Source of the DNA: Treponema sp.
Lineage (GTDB): Bacteria; Spirochaetota; Spirochaetia; Treponematales; Treponemataceae
Assembly (NCBI GenBank): GCA_017963165.1
Contig: JAGCTZ010000128.1
Coordinates: forward strand, 1-51,840
Direction of reading: 5' to 3'
DNA: 51,840 nt
The position numbers and the translations under genes are program-made. Position 1 is the stretch's first letter. The number at the start of each line of letters is the position of its first letter. The notes beneath the pieces are model-generated. The model did no database searches. It saw only the letters and a list, made by a program, of their open reading frames with translations, and had not been told where the DNA came from. Of the stretch, positions 43,582 through 51,840 are shown in pieces.

Positions 43582-44057
43582 TTTATAATAATTTCATCCT
43601 TTAGTTTTTCTAATATAGTTTCCTGCAGAACAAGCATCTGGCATACAGGTGCAACGCCCTTTTGTATATGTTCTTCGCCATGATCCATTCCATTAAGATG
43701 AAGCAGACCGTGTACTAAAAGCCGCTTAAGCTCTGCGTTTTTATCCTCATTAAAATATTCGGCATTTACAGGCAATGTATCAAGACTAATTACTATGTCG
43801 CCGACACATTTCCAGCTGCCCTCTTCGTCTTCATATTCTTCGTCATTTTCAAACGAAAGAACATCTGTAGGTGCATCAATATTACGGTAAAGCTTATTGA
43901 GCTCCTGAATATAACTGTCGCCGCAAAAAAGAATTGAGATTTCCTGACCGCTGTAACCAAGCTCCTCTGCTGCTTTTGCAACAAAGTGCTCTGCATTTTC
44001 GAGCCAGTCTGGTTCGTTTATTCCGTCATAAGTCGACACATATATTCTGTTTGCCAT
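43578..44057 (-). CDS. ybeY: Endoribonuclease YbeY
   Basis: 159 aa. The zinc motif HGLLHLNGMDH (HxxxHxxxxxH) is intact. It matures 16S rRNA 3' ends and degrades faulty ribosomes. It abuts the HD-phosphodiesterase gene and overlaps the corC-like gene by 4 bases; the phoH-pgpH-ybeY order is common in Gram-positives and spirochaetes. Confidence 0.95.
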   Translation of the reverse strand: MANRIYVSTYDGINEPDWLENAEHFVAKAAEELGYSGQEISILFCGDSYIQELNKLYRNIDAPTDVLSFENDEEYEDEEGSWKCVGDIVISLDTLPVNAEYFNEDKNAELKRLLVHGLLHLNGMDHGEEHIQKGVAPVCQMLVLQETILEKLKDEIIIK

Positions 44058-45857
44058 TTATGATTCTACCTTTTTCTGCTTTACGACAGGCTTTGATACC
44101 GGTTTTGCTGCAGGCTTTTCTTTTGAAGCATCTCTGGCAGGTTCTTTTTGCACTTCTTTCTGTACACCAGCACCGTTCTGCTTATTCTGATTCTGCGCAT
44201 CAGGATCCTGCTGATCGGGATATTCAATACGGCTGTGATAAAAGCCTGCCAGAATCTGAACAAAAGCTTCTTTTATTTTTGTAATATCACGGTAAGTCAA
44301 ATCACAATTATCAAGCTGATGATGCTCAATTTTTGAATTAATCAATGTTGTTATAAAGCTTTCAAGACGAGGAATAGAAGGATTTTTAAGCGTATGACAG
44401 GCAGCTTCGACTGTATCGGCAAGCATTACAACACCACTTTCTATAGTTGAAGGAGGTGTTCCCGGATAAGCAAAATCTTCCGGAGAAAGTGTCGGATCCT
44501 TTTCTTTTGCTTCATTATAAAAATACTGAATGACACTGTTTCCGTGATGCTCTGCAATTATATCAATAATTACCTGAGGAAGATGCATCTGACGAGCTTT
44601 TTCTACTCCTTTCTTTACATGGCTTCTGATAATTGTCGTATAAAGTGTAGGATTTATATCATTTCTTCGTTCAGATTCACCCTGCTGATTTTCTACAAAG
44701 TATTCACTCTGCTCCATCTTACCTATATCATGATAATAACCACCAACACGTGCAATAAGAGGATTAGCTCCAATTTCGCGGCAGGCAAATTCTGCAAGCT
44801 GGGCAACCATCATTGAATGCTGATACGTTCCGCTTGCTGTAATACACATTTTCTTAAGAAGAGCTGCATTTGTATCACTTAAATCCATAAGACGGAAAAC
44901 AGAAGCTGTATTAAGCATATATTCAAGCGGAGTAAGAAGTCCAAGTGTAAGGATACCGGAAAGGAAGCCGTTACAAAGAATACCTATAAATAATTTTGCA
45001 TTTGCGGTAAAGGTTTCGTTGAAAATCACTATAAGAAGTACAAAGAAAACTAAATCGCATAAAGCAAGGATAATTGCAGAAAATACAAGATCTATTCGTC
45101 GCTCTACCTTACGGACAATAGCAACAGATGTAAGAGCCGAAGCAAGTGTAAACAGGAATGGAACAATCTCCCAGTTTCCAGAGCCAAGAACAGCAAAGGC
45201 CATTACAAAAGAAAAAAGCACAGCAGAACTTTGTCCATACAAGATTGTAATAATCATTGCAAAAAGGCTTGCTGGAATTATCATACAAAGTGCATACGGA
45301 GTAGCACATAAAGGAAGCTTAGAACCAAAACAAGCCGCAAAGAATACTATTAAAAGGAATATTACCTGAAGCAAAGGTTCCTGAAGCTTTATTTTTCGTC
45401 CGAACGGAAGCAGAGAAAAAAGCAGGTAATACATTATAGAAACAATAAGCAGATAAAGAATCTTGTTTGCAAAAGCCCTGTAGTCAATATAAAGCGGAGA
45501 CGCAATCATTTTCTGAAGCTTTGCATACGACTCTTCTGTAATTTCAAAGCCTTTTTTAATGATTTTTTCGCCGGCTGTAATTGTTACAGGATTTGCATCA
45601 TCTGCAGCAATATTTTTTTCGGCAATAATAGTTCTATCAGAGATTTGCCCTACTTCAAAATCATCTATTGAAAAACTTGCTACAGTTTCGCTTGTAGTAA
45701 TTTTTGCAAAAACAAGTGCGGTAACTGCAACGTAACCTAACAAGAACAGTATAAGAAAAGGATATTTTACCTTTATATACTGTCCGGCACTTTTAAAGAA
45801 AACCGCAACCGGATTCTTTTTTTCTCCGTTTTTGTTCTTATTGTTTTTCACTTTCAT
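44058..45857 (-). CDS. 7TM-HD phosphodiesterase (PgpH-like, probable c-di-AMP hydrolase)
   Basis: 599 aa. A first transmembrane helix (about residues 33-52) and a short extracytoplasmic domain are followed by seven more helices and a cytoplasmic HD domain (TYQHSMMVAQLAEFA...VGGYYHDIGKM). The extracytoplasmic domain is much shorter than in Listeria PgpH. The C-terminal 60 residues are Lys/Pro-rich. PgpH-type enzymes cleave c-di-AMP, so this suggests the organism uses c-di-AMP; no cyclase is visible in the window. Its start lies within the end of phoH (20-base overlap). Confidence 0.88.
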   Translation of the reverse strand: MKVKNNKNKNGEKKNPVAVFFKSAGQYIKVKYPFLILFLLGYVAVTALVFAKITTSETVASFSIDDFEVGQISDRTIIAEKNIAADDANPVTITAGEKIIKKGFEITEESYAKLQKMIASPLYIDYRAFANKILYLLIVSIMYYLLFSLLPFGRKIKLQEPLLQVIFLLIVFFAACFGSKLPLCATPYALCMIIPASLFAMIITILYGQSSAVLFSFVMAFAVLGSGNWEIVPFLFTLASALTSVAIVRKVERRIDLVFSAIILALCDLVFFVLLIVIFNETFTANAKLFIGILCNGFLSGILTLGLLTPLEYMLNTASVFRLMDLSDTNAALLKKMCITASGTYQHSMMVAQLAEFACREIGANPLIARVGGYYHDIGKMEQSEYFVENQQGESERRNDINPTLYTTIIRSHVKKGVEKARQMHLPQVIIDIIAEHHGNSVIQYFYNEAKEKDPTLSPEDFAYPGTPPSTIESGVVMLADTVEAACHTLKNPSIPRLESFITTLINSKIEHHQLDNCDLTYRDITKIKEAFVQILAGFYHSRIEYPDQQDPDAQNQNKQNGAGVQKEVQKEPARDASKEKPAAKPVSKPVVKQKKVES

Positions 45858-46773
45858 AAGCCCTTACAATTTTTTTAACTAATCGATTCCTTACGACATC
45901 TTCTGCCGTAAGCTCCATAAAGCCTATATCTTCTATTTTATACAAAATACTAATTGAATGCACCAGTCCCGAAGGCGTTTTTTTAGGAAGATCTGTTTGT
46001 GTCGGATCGCCGGTTATGAACATTTTTGAATTTTCACCCATTCTGGTAAGGAACATTTTCATCTGCGAACAGGTAGTATTCTGTGCTTCATCAAGAATGA
46101 TTATGGCATTGTTCAAAGTGCGTCCACGCATATATGCAAGAGGAGCAACTTCTATAATTCCTGCTTCTGTAAGTCTTCGTACAGTTTCAACAGAAATAAT
46201 TGCTTCCATTGCATCCTTTAAAGGTCTAAGATACGGATTGATTTTCTGTTCAAGGTCGCCCGGTAAAAATCCAAGGCTTTCCCCGGCTTCTACTACAGGT
46301 CTTGTAATAATAAGCTTATTCTTTTTATGAGAAAGCACCTGTCGCAAAGCTTCTGCAACAGCAAGATATGTTTTTCCGCTTCCTGCACTACCAGTACAGA
46401 AAACCATATCCTTTGTCTGTAAAAGATTAATATATTCGGCCTGATGTTGAGTACGAGGATAAATCTTTTTAATTGAACCGGGAACGCTTATAGAAATTTC
46501 ATCTGCATTTACTTTTTTTTGTGTATTAAGGACAGACATGACTATATCTTCGCTGTTCAGTCCGCCGTCATTTATTTCGTCTACAATACGGTCAATAATA
46601 AATTGAAATTTCTGGCATACATCTTTATCGCTGGCATCAATAGAAAGTTCGTTTCCCCTCGTAAAAACAGATACGCCCAGACTTTCTTCTATGAGTCTTA
46701 GATTGCTGTCATTCGTTCCGCAAACGCAGGAAATAATATCATTATCCGGAACGACAATTGTATATTCGCTCAA
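45838..46773 (-). CDS. phoH: PhoH-family ATPase
   Basis: 311 aa. Walker A GSAGSGKT, the ITRPVVEAGESLGFLPGD motif and Walker B AIIILDEAQN are typical of PhoH. It is usually found with ybeY and thought to act in RNA handling. The start is TTG at 46773: AGAGGA lies 4-5 bases upstream and no ATG is available before the conserved part. It heads the operon with a palindrome-containing promoter at 46791-46819. Confidence 0.93.
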   Translation of the reverse strand: MSEYTIVVPDNDIISCVCGTNDSNLRLIEESLGVSVFTRGNELSIDASDKDVCQKFQFIIDRIVDEINDGGLNSEDIVMSVLNTQKKVNADEISISVPGSIKKIYPRTQHQAEYINLLQTKDMVFCTGSAGSGKTYLAVAEALRQVLSHKKNKLIITRPVVEAGESLGFLPGDLEQKINPYLRPLKDAMEAIISVETVRRLTEAGIIEVAPLAYMRGRTLNNAIIILDEAQNTTCSQMKMFLTRMGENSKMFITGDPTQTDLPKKTPSGLVHSISILYKIEDIGFMELTAEDVVRNRLVKKIVRAYESEKQ

Positions 46774-46790
46774 AAAATCCTCTTTATATT

Positions 46791-46819
46791 ATTTTATAAT
46801 GCAAGTGCATTATATTCAA
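46791..46819 (-). promoter_or_regulatory. phoH promoter with an 18-bp palindrome filling the spacer
   Basis: Minus strand TTGAAT, 17-base spacer, TAAAAT. The spacer is almost exactly a palindrome, ATAATGCA-CT-TGCATTAT (46796-46813, 8-bp perfect arms). This is the layout of an operator for a dimeric repressor or activator. A small RNA hairpin after lptD is the alternative, but no T-run follows. Confidence 0.6.
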
Positions 46820-46822
46820 GCA

Positions 46823-49800
46823 TTATTTCAATACCCATATTGCACCGTCATCTGCCTGCTTGTATTCATGTGTAAGATTTGTCTTTATACTCTGCATTGG
46901 GTTCCATACAATTCCAATTGCAATATATGGGTCGTACGAATATCTTTGTTTTCCGTTACTCTGTTTAACAATCTTAGGTTCAAAACGCCAGGTCATTGTA
47001 AAATCCCAATCATGAAGATCATGTGTCAACGTCATATTAAGAGATTTAAGCTTAAATCCGGAAGCTTCCCTGTTCTTCTGGAAAGCACCATTTTCCCAAC
47101 ACCAGCCGTTTACACCGTAAAAACCAAAGGACTGAACAAGATCTGTAAAGAATCTTGTTGCAAAATTGTTGCCGTAATAGGAATCGGATGCAAATTTTCC
47201 TTCATCCTTAAAATACCAGTATAGATAAGAGTTTCTTGTTGTTGCAGAGAATGTAAGCTTAAAGAATTTATTTATATTAAAGGTAAGCGACGGAGAAATC
47301 TGGAAATAACTGTTTGTCGGTTTTATAAAATCATAATTAAGATTTGTACTAAGTCCCGGGGTCCAGGTAATTCTATTAAACCAGCTGTAATAAGTTTTTG
47401 ATGGAATACTGTATGATAAAGAAGCTGAATAAGGTGTAAATTCCTTTTCTTTTCGCTGAACATAACCTTTCTGCCCAGAAGCGTTAGCCGTATTTATAAA
47501 CAAATCATATTTATATGTATAAGAGCAGTTAAAGGACATAGAAAGCTGCTTGTAAGACAAAGAAAACTTAAGACTATCAATATGACTGTCTTTTTTTTCT
47601 GTATTATCATTATAAATATAGCTGAAGGATTCAGAAAACTTAAGCTTTGAATCAAGCAGAGATACAGAAAGCGACTGCTGCAACGGATTATATTGCAGAG
47701 TTGAATCAGTTTTGCTTTTTTCGTAGACACCTGTATTTACACTGAATGTAACATAAGGAAAAACAAGACTAAGGGAACCTGTATATTTTGCTGTAAGAGG
47801 TTTTAGTGTAGAAGAAAATGTAAGCGTCTGCTTGAATTTTGAATCTAACTCCTTCATGCCCAAAGTCAAAGTAAGGGAATTGGCCGTAATACTTTCGGGA
47901 TCATCAAAATCGAGCCATTTTTCTTCCCACTTGATATTGTCTGCATCACCTGTAAACTTTTTTCTGAAAATCTTCATTGTATTATTCCAGGTAATACCTG
48001 AATCAGAAAAAGCTGGAATATAGGCAAACGGTCTAAAGCTTATTGAATTTGAATTGGTAAGGTTTCTTGTCTGTGCCTTATAATCGGCAGCAATAGTTTC
48101 TTTTTCCTTTTTTTCTGTAAAACCGTCTGTGTTCGGGTGATTCTGCCACAAAGGATCATAAGAAAGTGTATTTTTCATAGAAAAGAAGCTGCCGCCGTAT
48201 CCAAGATTACTGTTGAGCGAAACAGGAACTTTTATTGTATACATTGATGACTGAATTTTACTCCATTCAAAATCTTCGGGAGTTTTCAGATATCTACTTC
48301 CATCTTTATCAGTTGAACTATAGGCAATCTGAGTTTCGATACTCGAATTTACACTGTAATCAAGCTTGTATGTAAGCCCCGAAATTGTTGTTGCAGACAG
48401 ATTTGATGTATCAAGTGCAGGAAGTACTGGTTGCGGAAGCTTTATTTCTTCTTTTTTCTGTTCTGTAGTTTTATTATTTGAACCAGCAGCGTTTTCGGAT
48501 TTAGTTTCTGCCTGATTTTCTGATTTATTTTCTGCCTGTTCTTTTTCTTTTAGTTCCTTTTCCCTTGCTTCGGCTTCTGACTTTAGTTGAGATTCAGTTT
48601 TGAGTTCATCGGGCTTTGATAACGCAACCTTATAATCTGTTTTCTTTGTATCAGAAGAAACCTGTTTGAGCGGCCATTGAAAAAGCGTTCCGCTGAAATT
48701 TGCTGTAGCTTTTGCCGGGGTAATCTGGCTTGGATAATAGAAAGAACGCTCTGGAGAAGAGGTTATCCATCCATCATTAGCAGCGGCGCGCGAATCACCT
48801 GACAAATCATTTGAAAGTGAATTGATATAAATTGAAGATTTAAGTGATAATGAAAGCGAATTAATATATGGCTTTATTCTAGAAGGAAGTTTTGGTGAAT
48901 ATGATGCATCAAGCTTCCATTCAAGGCTGCTTACTGTACTTGAAGAAGAAGAACCTGTTTCATTAGTATCATTACTCATATCAATAAGATACGAAATCCA
49001 TTCCATAGATTCTTCGCGTGATTTAAAATCGCTGTTAAAATATGGATCGGAATAAATTGGAAGTGCAACAGAAATTTTAAATGGCTTAGAAAGCGTAAAA
49101 TCAAGATTTGCACCGTAACGGAAAGGCAGTTTTAAGCCTAAAAAGTTTGATTTGTCGTAATATGAAATTCCAGATTTTGAAATAGAAGAATAAACACCTG
49201 AATTACTAAAAACTGTATTACTAAAGCCTAGCATAGTATTAAAATTCAGACTTGTTATATAATCCTTTGAAGGTTTAAGTTTACCGTCTAGTCCCACCAT
49301 TACACCAAGATTCGTGTACCAGTCGGCTAAAAGCTTTATGTAAGAAGAAGTATCGCCTTTATAACTGTCATCAAGATTATGAAGTATAAGTCCCTGTCTT
49401 TCCTGCTCTTTTAATTCAGTCGGCTTCATAAAATTATAAACAGCCTTAAGAGACTCTTCTGTAGAAGAATCGTCCTTACTTGATGAACTGGAAGAGCTTG
49501 ATGAACTGGAACTGCTCAACGGCTTTCTGCCTTTCAGATATAAAGTAGTTTGTATGTATTTTCCTTCGCGTGGCTTTGAACCGAATACCGGATTAAAAAT
49601 CAACTCGTCTTTTGGATAATAAAAAGCAGGAAAATAAAGAACAGGAACCGGACCTACATAAAGAAGTGCATTTAAAAAGGCAAACTCGCCGCCGGGCAGC
49701 AGCCAGGTTCGGGATGCATCAATATGCCAGTGTGGATCTTCTTCATCACAAAAGGTTAAGCTTGAGTTTTTAAATGCAATTGTATTGTTTTCGCTTTTTC

Positions 49801-50272
49801 CAAAAATATCCGAAAAAACTATGAGTGTAGAGCCGGAAGGAAGATTAAGTGCATCACTTTTTGTCTGAACTACCCGTCCGTCATCAAAAATACCTTCGAG
49901 CGTTGACGTATTCATAAGCAGAGAGCTTGCAGTTGTTTTTTCCCCACCGGCTGATGAACCCTTCGTTTGGATTTCTACATCGCCTTCGGCATAAAGCATT
50001 TCTGTTTTACGGTCATATGTTACCTTGTCGGCTTTGATTTCTGAAACAGAGTTTCCTTTTTTTACAGAAATTTCAACGCCACCTTCCAGAATAATTGAAT
50101 CCTGATCATTTTTTTCATCTTTTTCGTAAGTTGTCTGGCGGGCATTTGTAATTGTGATTGTGGTAACTTCAGAGGAATTTGATTGGGCATGAAGAAAAGA
50201 CATACCTATTAGAATGAAAAGAGAGAGAAAAAAAAGTTGTTTATAAAAAATATGTCTTTTCAACATGTTCAC
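46823..50272 (-). CDS. lptD: LptD-like outer-membrane protein
   Basis: 1149 aa, large for LptD (about 780 in E. coli). Signal peptide (cleavage near FLHAQ), OstA/LptA-like beta-jellyroll over about 35-150 (ADKVTYDRKTEMLYAEGDVEI), then an LptD-type barrel. Insertions include 13 consecutive Ser codons (49478-49516) and a Lys/Glu/Gln/Asn-rich stretch near residue 560-600. LptD exports lipopolysaccharide, but treponemes such as T. pallidum lack LPS, so the cargo may be another lipid. The start is GTG 50272 with AGGA at 6 bases, or ATG 50266. It follows uvrA after 2 bases. Confidence 0.82.
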   Translation of the reverse strand: MNMLKRHIFYKQLFFLSLFILIGMSFLHAQSNSSEVTTITITNARQTTYEKDEKNDQDSIILEGGVEISVKKGNSVSEIKADKVTYDRKTEMLYAEGDVEIQTKGSSAGGEKTTASSLLMNTSTLEGIFDDGRVVQTKSDALNLPSGSTLIVFSDIFGKSENNTIAFKNSSLTFCDEEDPHWHIDASRTWLLPGGEFAFLNALLYVGPVPVLYFPAFYYPKDELIFNPVFGSKPREGKYIQTTLYLKGRKPLSSSSSSSSSSSSSKDDSSTEESLKAVYNFMKPTELKEQERQGLILHNLDDSYKGDTSSYIKLLADWYTNLGVMVGLDGKLKPSKDYITSLNFNTMLGFSNTVFSNSGVYSSISKSGISYYDKSNFLGLKLPFRYGANLDFTLSKPFKISVALPIYSDPYFNSDFKSREESMEWISYLIDMSNDTNETGSSSSSTVSSLEWKLDASYSPKLPSRIKPYINSLSLSLKSSIYINSLSNDLSGDSRAAANDGWITSSPERSFYYPSQITPAKATANFSGTLFQWPLKQVSSDTKKTDYKVALSKPDELKTESQLKSEAEAREKELKEKEQAENKSENQAETKSENAAGSNNKTTEQKKEEIKLPQPVLPALDTSNLSATTISGLTYKLDYSVNSSIETQIAYSSTDKDGSRYLKTPEDFEWSKIQSSMYTIKVPVSLNSNLGYGGSFFSMKNTLSYDPLWQNHPNTDGFTEKKEKETIAADYKAQTRNLTNSNSISFRPFAYIPAFSDSGITWNNTMKIFRKKFTGDADNIKWEEKWLDFDDPESITANSLTLTLGMKELDSKFKQTLTFSSTLKPLTAKYTGSLSLVFPYVTFSVNTGVYEKSKTDSTLQYNPLQQSLSVSLLDSKLKFSESFSYIYNDNTEKKDSHIDSLKFSLSYKQLSMSFNCSYTYKYDLFINTANASGQKGYVQRKEKEFTPYSASLSYSIPSKTYYSWFNRITWTPGLSTNLNYDFIKPTNSYFQISPSLTFNINKFFKLTFSATTRNSYLYWYFKDEGKFASDSYYGNNFATRFFTDLVQSFGFYGVNGWCWENGAFQKNREASGFKLKSLNMTLTHDLHDWDFTMTWRFEPKIVKQSNGKQRYSYDPYIAIGIVWNPMQSIKTNLTHEYKQADDGAIWVLK
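49478..49516 (-). repeat. Serine tract in lptD with 18-bp period
   Basis: Thirteen consecutive Ser codons using mixed TCN and AGY codons. The 14-base unit TCCAGTTCATCAAG occurs twice at an 18-base spacing. It lies between the jellyroll and the barrel. Confidence 0.8.
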
Positions 50273-50274
50273 TA

Positions 50275-51840
50275 TTATTCCTGTGGTTCATTCGCTGTAT
50301 GTGGTCCATTAGCTGTATGTGGTCCCTGAGCCTGTCGAAGGGCTTGCAAAAATTCGCCGGTGTAACTTTCCTTGCATTCAGCAACTTCTTCCGGGGTACC
50401 GCAGGTTACTAAGGTTCCGCCCTTGTTACCGCCTTCCGGTCCTAAGTCTATTATATAATCACACTGCTTTATTACGTCAAGGTTATGTTCAATCATTACA
50501 ACAGTGTTGCCGTTATCTACAAGGCGCTGGATTACTGCCATAAGCTGTTTAACATCTGCAAAGTGAAGGCCTGTTGTTGGTTCATCCAGAATATAAAGAG
50601 TTTTGCTTGTGGCTGGGCGAGCAAGTTCGTTTGCAAGTTTTACACGCTGAGCCTCGCCACCGCTGAGAGTCAGGGCATTCTGTCCAAGCTGAATATAGCC
50701 GAGACCAACTGACTGGAGTGTTGCAATCTTTCTATATATATGAGGAATACTCTGGAAGAAATCGCAGGCTTCATCAATGCTCATATTGAGAACGTCGTTT
50801 ATTGATTTTCCTTTGTATTCAACTTCAAGAGTTTCGTGATTAAAACGTTTTCCGCCACAGACTTCGCACTGAATGTATACGTCGGGGAGGAAGTTCATTT
50901 CTATTACAATTTCACCGGCACCCTGACAGTTTTCGCAGCGACCACCCTTTACGTTAAAACTGAATCTTCCCTTCTGGTAGCCGCGGGCTTTGGATTCCGG
51001 CAGGCTTGCGAAAAGGTCACGGATTGCATCGAATACGCCTACGTAAGTTGCAGGGTTACTGCGTGGGCTGCGGCCAATTGGCGACTGGTCAATATTGATT
51101 ACCTTGTCTATAGCCTCCATTCCGTCTACGCCGTCGCAGGCTCCTACAGGATAGTTGGTGCGCATAATCTTGTTGCTTACAGCCGGGTACAAAATGTCGC
51201 TCATAAGGGTGGATTTACCGCTGCCGCTTACACCTGTTATACAGGTAAAGGTTCCAAGCGGGATTTTTATATCTATGCCTTTTAGGTTGTGCTCGCGGGC
51301 GTTATTTATCTGAATAAAGCTGCCGTTTCCCGGGCGGCGTTTGGTTGGAATATCCATGCGCAGGGTTCCGGCTAAGTACTGACCGGTAAGGCTTTCTTTT
51401 ACTTTTGCAACTTCGTCTGGAGTTCCCGCTGCTACAACTTTACCACCGTTTACACCTGCTCCTGGGCCAAGGTCTATGAGGTAGTCGGCAGTGCGCAGGG
51501 TCTGTTCATCGTGTTCTACAACTATTACTGTGTTGCCGTTGTCTCGCAGGTTAAGCAAAGTGTCTATTAGGCGCTGGTTGTCGCGCTGGTGAAGTCCGAT
51601 ACTTGGCTCGTCCAGAATGTACATTACACCGCAAAGGGCAGAACCAATCTGGGTTGCAAGACGGATTCGCTGGGCTTCTCCACCGGAAAGACTTTCTGCA
51701 GAGCGTTCCATGGTAAGGTAGTCAAGGCCTACATCGCGAAGGAAGCGCAGACGGGCACGGATTTCTTTAAGAACCTGAGTTGCAATCTGGGCTTCGCTTT
51801 CAGTAAGGTCAAGCTCGTCAAAAAACTTGATTGACTCTGC
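50275..51840 (-). CDS. uvrA: Excinuclease ABC subunit A, C-terminal part (runs off the window)
   Basis: The damage-recognition ATPase of nucleotide excision repair, about 521 residues visible. Signature motifs [12 protein letters not shown] and [12 protein letters not shown], Walker [10 protein letters not shown], and the second zinc finger ([10 protein letters not shown]...CEVCGG) are intact. The 5' end lies beyond 51840 in the same frame. The C-terminus is unusual: after the normal end (GEFLQ) comes [26 protein letters not shown] sequence, made by a REP-like palindrome and an 18-bp tandem repeat. lptD follows immediately. Confidence 0.97.
   Translation of the reverse strand, partial: AESIKFFDELDLTESEAQIATQVLKEIRARLRFLRDVGLDYLTMERSAESLSGGEAQRIRLATQIGSALCGVMYILDEPSIGLHQRDNQRLIDTLLNLRDNGNTVIVVEHDEQTLRTADYLIDLGPGAGVNGGKVVAAGTPDEVAKVKESLTGQYLAGTLRMDIPTKRRPGNGSFIQINNAREHNLKGIDIKIPLGTFTCITGVSGSGKSTLMSDILYPAVSNKIMRTNYPVGACDGVDGMEAIDKVINIDQSPIGRSPRSNPATYVGVFDAIRDLFASLPESKARGYQKGRFSFNVKGGRCENCQGAGEIVIEMNFLPDVYIQCEVCGGKRFNHETLEVEYKGKSINDVLNMSIDEACDFFQSIPHIYRKIATLQSVGLGYIQLGQNALTLSGGEAQRVKLANELARPATSKTLYILDEPTTGLHFADVKQLMAVIQRLVDNGNTVVMIEHNLDVIKQCDYIIDLGPEGGNKGGTLVTCGTPEEVAECKESYTGEFLQALRQAQGPHTANGPHTANEPQE
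50294..50325. repeat. 18-bp tandem repeat in the uvrA tail
   Basis: GCTGTATGTGGTCC occurs at 50294-50307 and 50312-50325, so the two copies are 18 bases apart. On the coding strand it gives GPHTAN twice, right after the REP-derived residues. Confidence 0.85.
50321..50343. repeat. REP-like palindrome, copy 3 (in the uvrA 3' end)
   Basis: Same core as 11285-11307 with one base change (CCTGAGCCTGTCGAAGGG). Translated on the minus strand as LRQAQGP, the well-known peptide form of this repeat. Confidence 0.85.

Noticed and set aside
46691..47224. Plus-strand open frame of 177 codons across the phoH start and lptD end
   Set aside because: It overlaps two well-supported genes on the other strand, has no Shine-Dalgarno, and its translation resembles no protein.
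50262..50273. SOS-box-like palindrome AACATGTT at the lptD start
   Set aside because: It lies on the start codons within an operon downstream of uvrA, and the match to a LexA site is partial. It is likely chance.
1..51840. CRISPR array, prophage, transposase, toxin-antitoxin or defence cluster
   Set aside because: No regularly spaced direct repeats, phage or transposase proteins, or known defence domains were seen. The genes are housekeeping and envelope functions.

Overview
The window is a core chromosomal segment of a spirochaete, most probably a Treponema. It is AT-rich and densely packed. The evidence is a 23-codon RF2 leader ORF with a frameshift site, a CheW next to a DegT-family protein, a Skp-BamA-TamB set beside MutS, and an LptD homologue beside UvrA. 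From memory, several of these neighbourhoods also occur in T. pallidum and T. denticola. I see no prophage, CRISPR array, transposase, defence locus or biosynthetic island.

Layout. Bases 1-425 hold tRNA-Pro(UGG), its promoter and terminator, and a scar carrying a second copy of the tRNA 3' end. Bases 426-5491 (minus) hold thrS, mtaB, a TPR protein, a bactofilin and an RluA-type pseudouridine synthase; a small MITE-like repeat lies at 4731-4850. Bases 5521-13161 are mostly plus strand: a transglutaminase-like secreted protein, a propeller-like membrane-anchored protein, a degenerate M23 protein and two phosphohexomutases. A helix-turn-helix/EIIA fusion lies on the minus strand among them. From 13162 to the right edge everything is on the minus strand.

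Read in the direction of transcription, the right part is: uvrA (partial), lptD | phoH, pgpH-like HD phosphodiesterase, ybeY, corC-like, TPR protein, FnIII/TPR protein | prfB (with programmed frameshift), coiled-coil/PEGA-like protein, ftsY, lipoprotein, lolC/E-like, lolD-like, lolC/E-like, tamB, bamA, skp, mutS | comF | cheW, degT-like, nadK, recN, 267-aa helical protein, HD protein, LysM/M23-like protein. The prfB-to-mutS run looks like a single operon (gaps of about 30 bases or less, many overlaps). It joins protein targeting (FtsY), lipoprotein export (Lol) and outer-membrane protein assembly (TamB, BamA, Skp); LptD lies just upstream. Several unstudied secreted proteins are embedded in it and are good candidates for envelope-assembly roles.

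The most interesting signals are regulatory and repeat-based rather than a new gene system. (1) Five or six transcription-unit heads have a -10 box only 6-10 bases before the ATG and no Shine-Dalgarno, which predicts leaderless mRNAs, including for prfB. (2) An 18-bp palindrome exactly fills the spacer of the predicted phoH promoter. (3) A small REP-like palindrome occurs three times, once between genes and twice inside genes, where it is translated (LysM protein linker, UvrA C-terminal tail). (4) An HTH domain is fused to a PTS EIIA domain.
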